This document shows, piece by piece, positions 36,150 to 44,600 of a DNA stretch of 64,000 bases (its first letter is position 1; every line of letters starts with the position of its first letter). The stretch comes from Pedobacter sp. ASV28. GTDB lineage: Bacteria; Bacteroidota; Bacteroidia; Sphingobacteriales; Sphingobacteriaceae. Position numbers and translations under genes: made by a program. The stretch spans positions 1 through 64,000 of the forward strand of contig NZ_JAELTN010000024.1 of assembly GCF_016428855.1 (NCBI RefSeq). The letters are read 5' to 3'. The notes under the pieces are model-generated. The model made no database searches and was not told the origin of the DNA. It was given only the letters and a program-made list of their open reading frames with translations.

Positions 36150-36740
36150 TTATAGATTTAGGCTGCCTTTGTTATTGTTTTCTTGAAGATTGAGCAAGAC
36201 TCGAATATCATCGAGATCAAAACTCATACTGGCAATCAAAAAATCGACTATACCTTTTTGTATAGAAATTTCCTTTTTCATTAATGGATGAGAGTCTATT
36301 TTTTTTTGAAAATCTTTGTCCCTGTTAAAATCAAGATCCTCTATTTCCTGAATATACATATCAACAGAATCGGTAGCCATTGTTGAAATATCTTCAAGCC
36401 TTGATTTTTTTTTGTCGTTCAGAAAGCCTAGCGTTTCAGTTATTACAGTGCAAGCATCTAAAGCAGAAGAAGCCAGTATTGTCTCATAGTCTGCGGGCTC
36501 AGGTATGCACGTATCTATTTTTTCTATTAAGAAATCATTTTTCGCTTTATCAATTTTTTGATTGAAAAAATTGCCGGAGATGTAGTCTATTGCCGTTCTT
36601 AATACAATAGGATCACCAAAGTCATAATTCTTTGAGAAGTAATTATAGTTTGGGTAAAGCCGCTCACAGGTTAGATAAGCAAACGCCAATTGTTTATTAA
36701 AGTCTAGTTCTTTGAGTTTGCCTATTTCTGTAATTGCCAT
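36150..36740 (-). CDS. DUF416 (YjaG-like) family protein
   Basis: 196 residues, helical, cytosolic. The match to the DUF416 family is seen in LKELDFNKQLAFAYLTCERLYPNYNYFSK near the N-terminus (read in parts), the central EPADYETILASSALDACTVI, and the C-terminal tail EISIQKGIVDFLI. The family includes E. coli YjaG and has no firmly known biochemical role. Members often turn up in immunity-gene arrays next to polymorphic toxins, which fits its location about 400 bases after an RHS toxin and immunity pair. It is on the opposite strand and so not in the toxin operon. An immunity role is inferred. An inverted repeat across its stop (36138-36145 with 36166-36173) could end transcription. Confidence 0.85.
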   Translation of the reverse strand: MAITEIGKLKELDFNKQLAFAYLTCERLYPNYNYFSKNYDFGDPIVLRTAIDYISGNFFNQKIDKAKNDFLIEKIDTCIPEPADYETILASSALDACTVITETLGFLNDKKKSRLEDISTMATDSVDMYIQEIEDLDFNRDKDFQKKIDSHPLMKKEISIQKGIVDFLIASMSFDLDDIRVLLNLQENNNKGSLNL

Positions 36741-37159
36741 ACTTGGATGAGTTGAGCGAGTTCGATTTATTTTAGTCTATTTTTAATTTCTGGAGAAAAT
36801 TCGAGTTAACTCTAAATTAGAAAGCGAATAAACGCTATATAAATTTAAATGAATTTCAATATCCAAAGTTTTTTTTAGCAAAAATTGACCTCGCTAAAAA
36901 ATAATTGGCTCAATTACCTACTCTCACATGGATAAGCTAACATATTTTGACACGACCAAGTGAAAGAAAAGCATCTGCATGACAGTTTTCATATATCTGA
37001 CTTAAAAAATGGGTTTAGGGAAATGCGAATAAGAATTTGTTTTATTCTATTTTTTAACAGGTATGCTTTTGTTCATATGGAGACCAGCTATAATTAACTT
37101 GGTCCTTAACGTGTTATTACCTGACGGAAAATAAATAAATTTAATACTTTAGAGATACG
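36741..37159. other. AT-rich divergent intergenic region
   Basis: 419 bases between the DUF416 gene and the plus-strand DUF6965 gene. No open frame of note, RNA gene or strong hairpin was recognised. It probably holds promoters for both divergent genes. It is one of the more AT-rich stretches of the window. Confidence 0.4.
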
Positions 37160-37378
37160 ATGAGCATAGAAGAACTTGAAGATTATTTTAGAACGGTTGA
37201 ACTACCGAAACAACCGATACAATTAAACCCCTCACATATCATTTCAGATTTACAATTGTTTTTGGACAGTCATTTCGCAGGGCTAAAAGGCCAGCCAATA
37301 AACCACCTTACCCGCCCATTGTATGACCGCTTAGTGGAACTAAAGAACTACTTAGAAATGCAAAAGGAAGGCGCATAA
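37160..37378 (+). CDS. DUF6965-like small protein
   Basis: 72 residues, cytosolic, no signal peptide. The sequence MSIEELEDYFRTVELPKQPI, then LNPSHIISDLQLFLDSHF and a final RPLYDRLVELKNYLE fits the small DUF6965 family of Bacteroidota: an N-terminal EEL motif, LP..PIQLNPS, and a closing helix. No biochemical role is known. It stands alone between divergent intergenic DNA and the nuclease-NTPase gene, 185 bases upstream of it and not clearly in one operon. Confidence 0.7.
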   Translation: MSIEELEDYFRTVELPKQPIQLNPSHIISDLQLFLDSHFAGLKGQPINHLTRPLYDRLVELKNYLEMQKEGA

Positions 37379-37563
37379 GAAATTATTTCAGCATAATTAG
37401 CCTACCAACCAGACTTTAAACAGTTATTTAAATCAAGATCTGTTCATTCTTTTTTAGGAAAATTTAGAGTTTGCATTTTCTTTTTTTTAACTTTTGTACA
37501 AAAAACGTTTAAAAATTTGCCAAAATAGGTTATACTTATAGATAAGTATCTAAAGCGCGCAAA

Positions 37564-39957
37564 ATGAACGAAAATGAATTTGAACAGCACCTTAGCCATG
37601 CATTAAGGACTATAATGCCTACACTTCAACCCTCCCAAATTAAAACCCAGCAATCTTTTACCGTTAAATTTGGAAGGAACAGGGAGACAATTGAAGCAGG
37701 TGGTAAAAATAACAAGACGAGACAAGGCATTTATGACCTGCTCTTGTGTATTGATGGAAGGCCTCTGGTAATGCTCGAGCTAAAAAAGCCAGGTTCAGTA
37801 TTATCGGACGAGGATCGTGATCAGGGTATTTCCTATGCTAGATTGACCGATGATATTACCCCGGTAACTATAATTACCAATGGAGTGGATTTCAGGATTT
37901 ATGACACCTATACCAAGGATGAGATCAAGGAACAGTATTTGGATGGTAATTTCTTTAGCAAACGACTTCAACAGGCTGCAAGCCTGGCCAAAAATGAGTT
38001 TAAGCAATCTGTAATTACACTCATAGAGAATGACCAGCGCATACTTTTCAAGTTGTTCAACAAAATAACTGATACGGCATTTAATGACATGATCGGTAAG
38101 GCCGATAATATGAGGAAACCTATCATAAATGATTTCTGCATAGAAAGAGAAATATTGCCAATATTAAGAAAATTAGTTAGAGATCACCAATTTGTGGTGT
38201 TGAGTGGTGATGCATACATTGGTAAAACCAATCTCTTATATCAATACTATCTCGAAGCCTTAAAAAATGAAGAAGCAGTTCTTTACGTAAATTGTCTTGA
38301 TTTTAACTATTCTATATTCAGAAAGTTAACCAACAGTATTCATAGTGAATTAAAATTCCCAATTGACGAGATTAAACTTAAGGAATGGTTATTATTGAAT
38401 TTTGACCAAAGCAAGGAGAAAAAGGTTACCATCATCTTTGATCATTTGAGGTATAATATTGATCCAGTAATTATGGCCGATATATCAGAACTGGTAGACA
38501 TTTTTAGAATGGATGGGAATAATATCATCATTTCTGCCGACAAAGCTAACTATGTACTTCTAAAGGGCAATGAAGACCGGAAAATGAATACTTTCTTTGG
38601 AAATACCTTTAAAGAGATTGAACTTGGTGCATTTTCCACAGAAGAGTTCCATAGGGCAAATAATATCAGCATAAAGAATTATAACATAACATTTGCCTGG
38701 GGAGCAGTATATTCTGACATATATCGGTTACCGCACATTTGGCGTATGCTTTTGGGAAATGAAGCTAAGGCCATGCCCGATAATCATTATGGTATATTCA
38801 AGGCAGTTCCTTCCATTGAGTTTTTGGACGTTTTCAGAAAGAATTATCAATTGGCCGAACAGCCAGTATCTGATTTCCTATTGCTTGTTGGGGCATTCTT
38901 TGATACTGTAGCTGAAATTGAAAGCCATTCTTTAAAGTTGATTGCCCATAACTTGGGAATTATAGCTGAAGAAAAAGCCCTGCAGCGTATCAATGAAAAA
39001 AAAATCGACAAGTTGATCTTAGCCGGTTACTTAGAACGTCGGATAGTAACTGATTTTAAATGGGTTCTAGTGGTTAAACAGCCCGAACTTCTGGCAGCAT
39101 TTGCAACCAGTTACCTATTGAAGAATTATTTGCCTTTGTTGAATTTAAATTTTGCTGAAGGATATAAAAAGCTGCTTTCAGACTGTGAATATTTGCCCTA
39201 CGGAGAACTTGTAGTTGGTGATTTCATTAAACGATTAGGGTCAATAGATATAGAAATGTACAACCTTCTATTTAATGAGCTACTTAAAGATGCTCCAATA
39301 ATCAAAACACATAGTGGGCCAATGGACGTAAATTTATTTATTAACAAAGTTGGTATAGTAAGGGTACAAAATGAAGAAGATATAGAAAACACTTTTTATT
39401 CAAATCTATTTCCCTACCTCGTTCTGAGCCATTTGTTGAATACCAATTTTATGGGTGAAGATGAAGATCCTTATTATATAAGGTTTCAACTTATCTATGA
39501 CATTGCAGACAAGCCTTTTTTACTGAGAAAAGCAGATAGGACATTTTTTCATGATGGCATAGAAAGTATCAACATTGGTAGATTGGGTTCATTTTTAAAG
39601 GGTAATATTGGCATTTTAGAGCCGATAACCCAAGCTATTTATGATAATCTGCTGATATTGCCAAAATATATTCAGGATGTTTTTGATGCGGCTGTAGAAA
39701 ATGAGAAATATCATCTTGTTCACCGAATTTATATTGCAGCCCAAAACGCAATAACAATGCAGGCGGTGGAGGGTGACATTCTAGAGATTTGCGACTATAT
39801 TGTCAATGACTATAAAAAGGCACTAACAAAAATAATAGCCCTAGGTATAACTGATGAAAATGCTTCTGAAGAAGAAGTAGAACAGTTGCGCATCAAAATT
39901 GAACAGGTTAGAGGCGGAGGTGGAAAGAACAATGTGGATGTAATAAAGTTATTTTGA
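37564..39957 (+). CDS. HsdR_N-like nuclease / STAND-type NTPase, defence candidate
   Basis: 797 residues. The first ~125 look like the N-terminal nuclease of type I restriction R subunits: YDLL with D58, then MLELKKP with E72 and K74, and the family pattern ITNGVDFRIYDT. An NTPase follows with P-loop GDAYIGKTN (215-223), Walker B-like IIFDHL (D293) and a sensor-like IIISADKAN near 325. About 430 C-terminal residues are helical and unassigned. It has no helicase part, so it is not a type I restriction enzyme. The nuclease-NTPase-helical order is that of STAND defence proteins such as the one at 2134-6015, though the two share no obvious sequence. ATG 37564 follows an AT-rich leader; the terminator at 39982 ends the unit. 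Confidence 0.78.
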   Translation: MNENEFEQHLSHALRTIMPTLQPSQIKTQQSFTVKFGRNRETIEAGGKNNKTRQGIYDLLLCIDGRPLVMLELKKPGSVLSDEDRDQGISYARLTDDITPVTIITNGVDFRIYDTYTKDEIKEQYLDGNFFSKRLQQAASLAKNEFKQSVITLIENDQRILFKLFNKITDTAFNDMIGKADNMRKPIINDFCIEREILPILRKLVRDHQFVVLSGDAYIGKTNLLYQYYLEALKNEEAVLYVNCLDFNYSIFRKLTNSIHSELKFPIDEIKLKEWLLLNFDQSKEKKVTIIFDHLRYNIDPVIMADISELVDIFRMDGNNIIISADKANYVLLKGNEDRKMNTFFGNTFKEIELGAFSTEEFHRANNISIKNYNITFAWGAVYSDIYRLPHIWRMLLGNEAKAMPDNHYGIFKAVPSIEFLDVFRKNYQLAEQPVSDFLLLVGAFFDTVAEIESHSLKLIAHNLGIIAEEKALQRINEKKIDKLILAGYLERRIVTDFKWVLVVKQPELLAAFATSYLLKNYLPLLNLNFAEGYKKLLSDCEYLPYGELVVGDFIKRLGSIDIEMYNLLFNELLKDAPIIKTHSGPMDVNLFINKVGIVRVQNEEDIENTFYSNLFPYLVLSHLLNTNFMGEDEDPYYIRFQLIYDIADKPFLLRKADRTFFHDGIESINIGRLGSFLKGNIGILEPITQAIYDNLLILPKYIQDVFDAAVENEKYHLVHRIYIAAQNAITMQAVEGDILEICDYIVNDYKKALTKIIALGITDENASEEEVEQLRIKIEQVRGGGGKNNVDVIKLF

Positions 39958-39981
39958 TCTTCTCAAAATTTAATCTAAAGA

Positions 39982-40010
39982 GCCAGGCTAAAATAAGTCT
40001 GGTTTTTTTT
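39982..40010 (+). terminator. Rho-independent terminator after the nuclease-NTPase gene
   Basis: A 7-bp stem with one G-U pair joins CCAGGCT (39983-39989) and AGTCTGG, with an AAAATA loop and a run of nine T. It lies about 25 bases after the stop at 39957. Confidence 0.85.
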
Positions 40011-40223
40011 TGCCCTACCCCTACCCGCATACTCCAAAAGTAAAAGCCTATTTTTTTTCTTCAATTGTTATCCTGCTAATTATCAATCCTCTACAAAGGG
40101 TACAAAAAAGGTACAACTAATCTTGTCCTTTTAATCGCTTCCCAATCATGGTTCTTTTGTCCTATAATTTATTATCGGCCCCTATAAAAAGGGCCATTAG
40201 GTCAAACAGAAAAAAGTGGAATT

Positions 40224-40628
40224 ATGATCAGAGAAATTACCTGGACCCAGTATGTTTTTACCATAAGCGGATTATGTCTGTGCTACTATCTGTATTTGTT
40301 CTATCGCTTTGCAAAAAAGTCGCAAAGAAAAGATTTTAACGAACAAAATGGTATTGAAGAGTATGATCCAAGCATGGAAGAAGTTGATGCGATCATTACA
40401 GATGAATTGTTTGAAAAGGCAGATGAGCTCATACAAAAACTGACGGTGAGTATTGAGATAGAGGACAATAAAGAGCAGCTCTGCGCCCTTTTGAGCGGCA
40501 ACCTTGGCGAGTATCCCGAATTGAATACGCCCGCTTTCCGGGCAGGTATCAATAACCGCATACAGACAGAGCTGGAGAAGAGAGGTGTGGTAACGATGAG
40601 TGAGCATGAGGTAGATGGGTTATGGTGA
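40224..40628 (+). CDS. Small membrane protein at the start of the tra region
   Basis: 134 residues. One N-terminal transmembrane helix (about 10-27, QYVFTISGLCLCYYLYLFYRF) followed by a charged cytosolic domain rich in acidic helices (EEVDAIITDELFEKADELIQKL) and ending SEHEVDGLW. It resembles the small anchored proteins that open tra clusters in Bacteroidota elements (TraC/TraD position) but I cannot assign a letter. ATG 40224 is chosen because the helix begins right after it. Two hairpins and an apparent terminator separate it from TraE, so it may form its own unit or depend on read-through. Confidence 0.65.
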   Translation: MIREITWTQYVFTISGLCLCYYLYLFYRFAKKSQRKDFNEQNGIEEYDPSMEEVDAIITDELFEKADELIQKLTVSIEIEDNKEQLCALLSGNLGEYPELNTPAFRAGINNRIQTELEKRGVVTMSEHEVDGLW

Positions 40629-40645
40629 GGTGGCGTGCAGAGCGC

Positions 40646-40693
40646 CTGCTGGTCCCTTCCTGCATTGGATTGCAGGAAGGGGGCCACCAGCAG
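40646..40693 (+). repeat. Long inverted repeat (hairpin) upstream of traE
   Basis: CTGCTGGT (40646-40653) plus CCCTTCCTGCA (40654-40664) pair with TGCAGGAAGGG (40671-40681) plus ACCAGCAG (40686-40693). The result is 19 bp of perfect pairing with a 4-base GGCC bulge and a 6-base loop. There is no U-tract. It could be a structured leader, a transcript-stability element or part of an origin of transfer. Confidence 0.75.
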
Positions 40694-40780
40694 ACTGTCC
40701 AAAAAACAAACAAACGAATTACCACGTACCGCCCGTGCTGTAGAGCTATAGAAGTCATAAGGATGGCGTGAAACGTGGAC

Positions 40781-40823
40781 ACTTTCCCGCCTCTCCCAAC
40801 GGGGAGGCCTGGGAAAGTTTTTA
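40781..40823 (+). terminator. Strong terminator hairpin just upstream of traE (possible attenuator)
   Basis: ACTTTCCC plus GCCTCTCC (40781-40796) pair with GGGGAGGC (40801-40808) and GGGAAAGT (40811-40818): 16 bp, one G-U pair, a CT bulge and a CAAC loop. TTTTT follows. The hairpin sits about 30 bases before the TraE start, so it would block transcription into the tra genes unless read through. Confidence 0.75.
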
Positions 40824-40851
40824 AAAGTGTAATTGATAAATAATCGTGTGT

Positions 40852-41184
40852 ATGAAAATGTGTGTATGGAAGACAGGCAAGACCTGTAAAAGAGCTGGAT
40901 TATTCCTGATGATGATGATAGCTGCTGCGCTGGCCAAAGCGCAGACTGCCAGTGGTGATGCCGGTATTAACGAGGCCAATAGGCAGGTAAGGAGTTATTT
41001 TTCTGCAGGTACCGATCTGATGTATGCCATTGGTGCGGTGGTTGGCCTTATAGGTGCAGTAAAGGTGTACCAAAAATGGAACTCTGGCGACCAGGATACT
41101 TCAAAGGTAGCTGCCGCATGGTTTGGCAGTTGTATTTTTTTGGTGGTTGTTACCACTATCATCAAATCATTCTTTGGCATTTAG
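40852..41184 (+). CDS. traE: TraE-family (DUF4134) conjugation protein
   Basis: 110 residues from ATG 40852 (GTG 40846 also possible). Signal-like segment (GLFLMMMIAAALAKAQ), then two transmembrane helices at about 55-73 and 88-107 flanking KVYQKWNSGDQD and ending IIKSFFGI. The pattern INEANRQVRSYFSAGTDLMYAIGAVVGLIGAVKV matches the DUF4134 family named TraE in CTnDOT, whose position and size suggest a VirB2/VirB3-like pilus or channel subunit. It is the first gene after the attenuator-like hairpin and begins the long tra series. The next gene starts 11 bases later. Confidence 0.9.
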   Translation: MKMCVWKTGKTCKRAGLFLMMMIAAALAKAQTASGDAGINEANRQVRSYFSAGTDLMYAIGAVVGLIGAVKVYQKWNSGDQDTSKVAAAWFGSCIFLVVVTTIIKSFFGI

Positions 41185-41194
41185 TCTTAAAGCC

Positions 41195-41626
41195 ATGCAA
41201 AAAGTACTGACAGAAAAACTACGCGCCTATTTGGTCAACAACAATCCCGACCTACTGCTGAAACTTCAGGGCGACACCAGTATTACCAAATTTATTGAAG
41301 ACAAGGTAAGCATGGTTATGCCAATGGTTTTACAACTACTGGAAGAAGGTAAGCCGGGCTATGTGATTGAAGAGTTGTGTCTTAATACACTGACGGAAGA
41401 TCTACGCCCTTCAAAATTCAATTACCTGCAAGAAATATTGGAAGTTGAATTTAAAGACCAATACCAAAAGTTTAAGGAAGCGGGCGTACTCACCTATGAA
41501 ACAGTGAATTTGGTAGAGGCATGCGCCAGCATTTTTGAGACCTATGAGTTTAATGAAAATACAGAAGACAATCGTTTTTTAAGATACATGATTATTGCGG
41601 AAGTACATGATTACCTCTTACGTTGA
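41195..41626 (+). CDS. Uncharacterised cytosolic protein in the tra operon
   Basis: 143 residues from ATG 41195 (MQKVLTEKLRAYLVNNNPDL). The frame is open earlier but that part overlaps TraE and is not protein-like. Helical, acidic, no membrane segment. FIEDKVSMVMPMVLQLLEEGKP and the C-terminal VEACASIFETYEFNENTE are typical of small hypothetical proteins that recur next to TraE in Bacteroidota elements. Function unknown. It may be an accessory to the large methylase/helicase gene that starts 35 bases downstream. Confidence 0.75.
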   Translation: MQKVLTEKLRAYLVNNNPDLLLKLQGDTSITKFIEDKVSMVMPMVLQLLEEGKPGYVIEELCLNTLTEDLRPSKFNYLQEILEVEFKDQYQKFKEAGVLTYETVNLVEACASIFETYEFNENTEDNRFLRYMIIAEVHDYLLR

Positions 41627-41660
41627 GTAAGTGAATAAGTGCAGTAGGAAAATAAGTGAG

Positions 41661-44600
41661 ATGGGATATTCAGCATTACATAAACTAAGGGGCAACCTCA
41701 AAGCCATCGGCATAGCCCTAACGCATGAAAAGGGATCACAATTGAGCCAGGCTGATCGTGAGGCGTTAATGGGCTATGCCGGTTTTGGGGGAATTAAAGC
41801 CATATTGTATCCCGATGCGCCAAAGGAGGAATGGATCAAGCAAGGGGCGGCTCAAGGCGACCTGAAATTACATAAGGAAATACTAAGCCTACATGAACTT
41901 TTAAAGTATCATTTTAACCAACAAGAATACAAGGAAGTAGTAGCATCGATCAAGGAAAGTGTATTGAGTTCCTTTTACACGCCACAAGTTGTTCCAGAAA
42001 CTTTATACCAGGTACTTTCAGAACATGGCATACAACCCAAACGCCTATATGAACCTTCTGCTGGTGCTGGTATTTTCATTACCGAGGCAGTGAAAACTTT
42101 TTCCGAACTGAAGGAAATAAAGGCAGTGGAAAAAGACTTGTTGACCAGTCGGATACTTGCCACGATTTTAGGTGAAACCGAGGTACCAACTGAGGTATTA
42201 GGAAAAGGACTTGAAGAGACCAGTCATAACGAAAACGGCAATTATGACCTGGTGGTAAGTAATATTCCTTTTGGCAATTTTTCGGTCTACGATCCCACCT
42301 ACCCGGATAAAAAAATATCTGGCAGAATACACAATTACTTCTTTGCCAAAGGGCTTGATAAGCTTGCAGATGGAGGTTTGATGGCCTATTTGACCACTTC
42401 TGCATTTCTCAACAGCCCGTCCAATGAAGAAGCGCGGGAACATCTTTTCAAACAGGCAGATTTTGTATCGTTAACGGTAATGCCCGATAACCTGATGAGC
42501 GATACGGGAAACACGCAGGCAGCAACACACCTGCTCATTGTCCAAAAAAATGTGAACAAAAAAGGGATCAGCAAAGATGAGTACCTGCTTGTGGAAACAG
42601 AGGAAAAGCATAACGAAATAGGAAGCTACTGCATCAACAAATATGTAGACGCACTTGAAAACCGAATTAGCGTAGGCAATTCCATTAAGGACGGTAAGGA
42701 CCAATACGGCAAACCTGCAAGAGAATATTGGCAGCATGGACCAATAGCTGACATTGCTACGAATTTTCAGCGCAATCTGCAAACCGATTTTGATGAATAC
42801 CTGAATGTTAGGGCCTTTAAACAACTAAAGTTTAGTGATGATATAATCAGGGAAGCGAAAAAGCAGTTTGAATACTTGCCTATGCCACAAAGCCAGGCAA
42901 AAGATCATGCTAACCTGCAATTGGGACTATTCGATGCCATGCCTGCGGAAAGTGTAAGTCGTGCACTGGACTATATTTCCGAAATGGATGCCAAGATGGT
43001 CCAGCGCAACAGTGCAAGGATGATCAGCACCATAAGCACCACGGATAGGCCCCTGCATGAGAGTATTGTACTGCTTACCGCCAGGTCTCACCAAAAGAAC
43101 CGTTACCTGTATAAACTCCATGCGAATGTAAATGATATTGAATTTCCTGCCATATGGCTCAATGCCGATCAGTTGGACAAAGAACTGAAACATCTTTCTA
43201 CTTCTTTGAAGGAATTTGACCACCAGTACATTTATACAGGTGATGGCGACTTTAAGAAGATGTTTGACCTGGACAGGAATGCACAAGTGTTCGTCTATGG
43301 AATAAAGGCTTATTATAAAGCGGGAATGCTGTTTCAGGTAAATGGAAAAATTGGCCTGCTCGACAGTCTGGAAACAGATGCTGACCGTGCTATTTTTCAG
43401 GAGTTGCCTCGTCAGGGTCGGTCTAATTTCTATCAGGATTATATTGCCCTACGAGATCAATATCTGATGTTGGAGGCTTCACCTACAGATCAAGAAGTGC
43501 TTAGGCTACAGTTAAATAATAGCTATGATCATTTTGTTACTTCCTATGGCCAACTGAATACGCCACAGAATACCTCATTGATACGTAAGGATATGGCCTA
43601 TGGGATATTGATGTTAGGTTCTATGGAACGCAGGAGCAATAATGCCTTTGTAAAAGCAGATGTGCTGTTGGAAAATTTGAAGCAAAAGGCACAACAATTC
43701 CGAACAGATGATCCCCTGGAAGCGCTTGCACGTAGCCTTAACGATATGGGGAAGGTATCTATCAAGACAATGGCCACTTTTCTTGAAAAGAACGAAGATC
43801 AGGTAGTGAATGCATTGAAGGGCCACATCTATCTGGAGCCGACAACGGGCAATTGGATTACGGCAGATCATTATTTAAGCGGAAATGTGGTGGAAAAGCT
43901 GCATATGGCCAAACGCATGGCCAGTAATTCCAATGACAATCCTTATCTACAGGAAAGCCTGGAAGCCATTAAAAGTGTTCAGCCGGAACGTATACCCTTT
44001 GCCCTACTGGATTTCAATTTCGGCGAACGCTGGATACCTTCCGAATATTATTCACGCTATGCCAGTGCAGTGTTTGAAGTGGATACAAAGGTTGTTTACT
44101 TTTCTACCCTTGATAAGTTTAAGGTTGATACGCAGGTCAGTAACGTAAAGATCAAACAAGAGTATGCCATACGTCCAAAGAGTGGCAAAAATATGTATGG
44201 CGAAAGTTTGATGGAACATGCATTGGAGAATACTGCCCCATTTTTTACCTATGAGGTAAAGGCTGATGGCGTGACCAAACGTTATCCCGATGCGGATGCT
44301 ACCCAACTTGCCCACCAGAAAATAGAAAGTCTCCGCCAGGGTTTTGAGGAATGGCTTCAAAATTTGCCCATAAGTGATAAGACCTCGTTAGAAAATTTAT
44401 ACAACGATACTTTCAATTGCTATCGCTTAAGAGAATACAATGGCAGTCATCAGAAGTTTCCGGGCTTCAGCAGGAAAAATGTGGGCATTGAAGACCTATA
44501 TACTTCACAATATAATGCCGTTTGGCGCATTGTGCAGAACCGTGGGGCACTCATAGACCATGAAGTGGGTCTGGGTAAAACGCTCACCATGATCTTGGCA

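Noticed and set aside
36138..36173. Inverted repeat AACAAAGG / CCTTTGTT across the DUF416 stop
   Set aside because: The stem is short and overlaps coding sequence with only a weak U-tract; not listed as a terminator.
2134..40223. Second copy of the tRNA-Lys 3' end as a left attachment site
   Set aside because: I looked for GGGATTCGAA-like strings in the intergenic regions by eye and saw none; a computed search is needed and the left end may be off the contig.
41123..41194. Upstream extension of the gene at 41195
   Set aside because: It overlaps the TraE coding region in another frame and does not read like protein; ATG 41195 is preferred.
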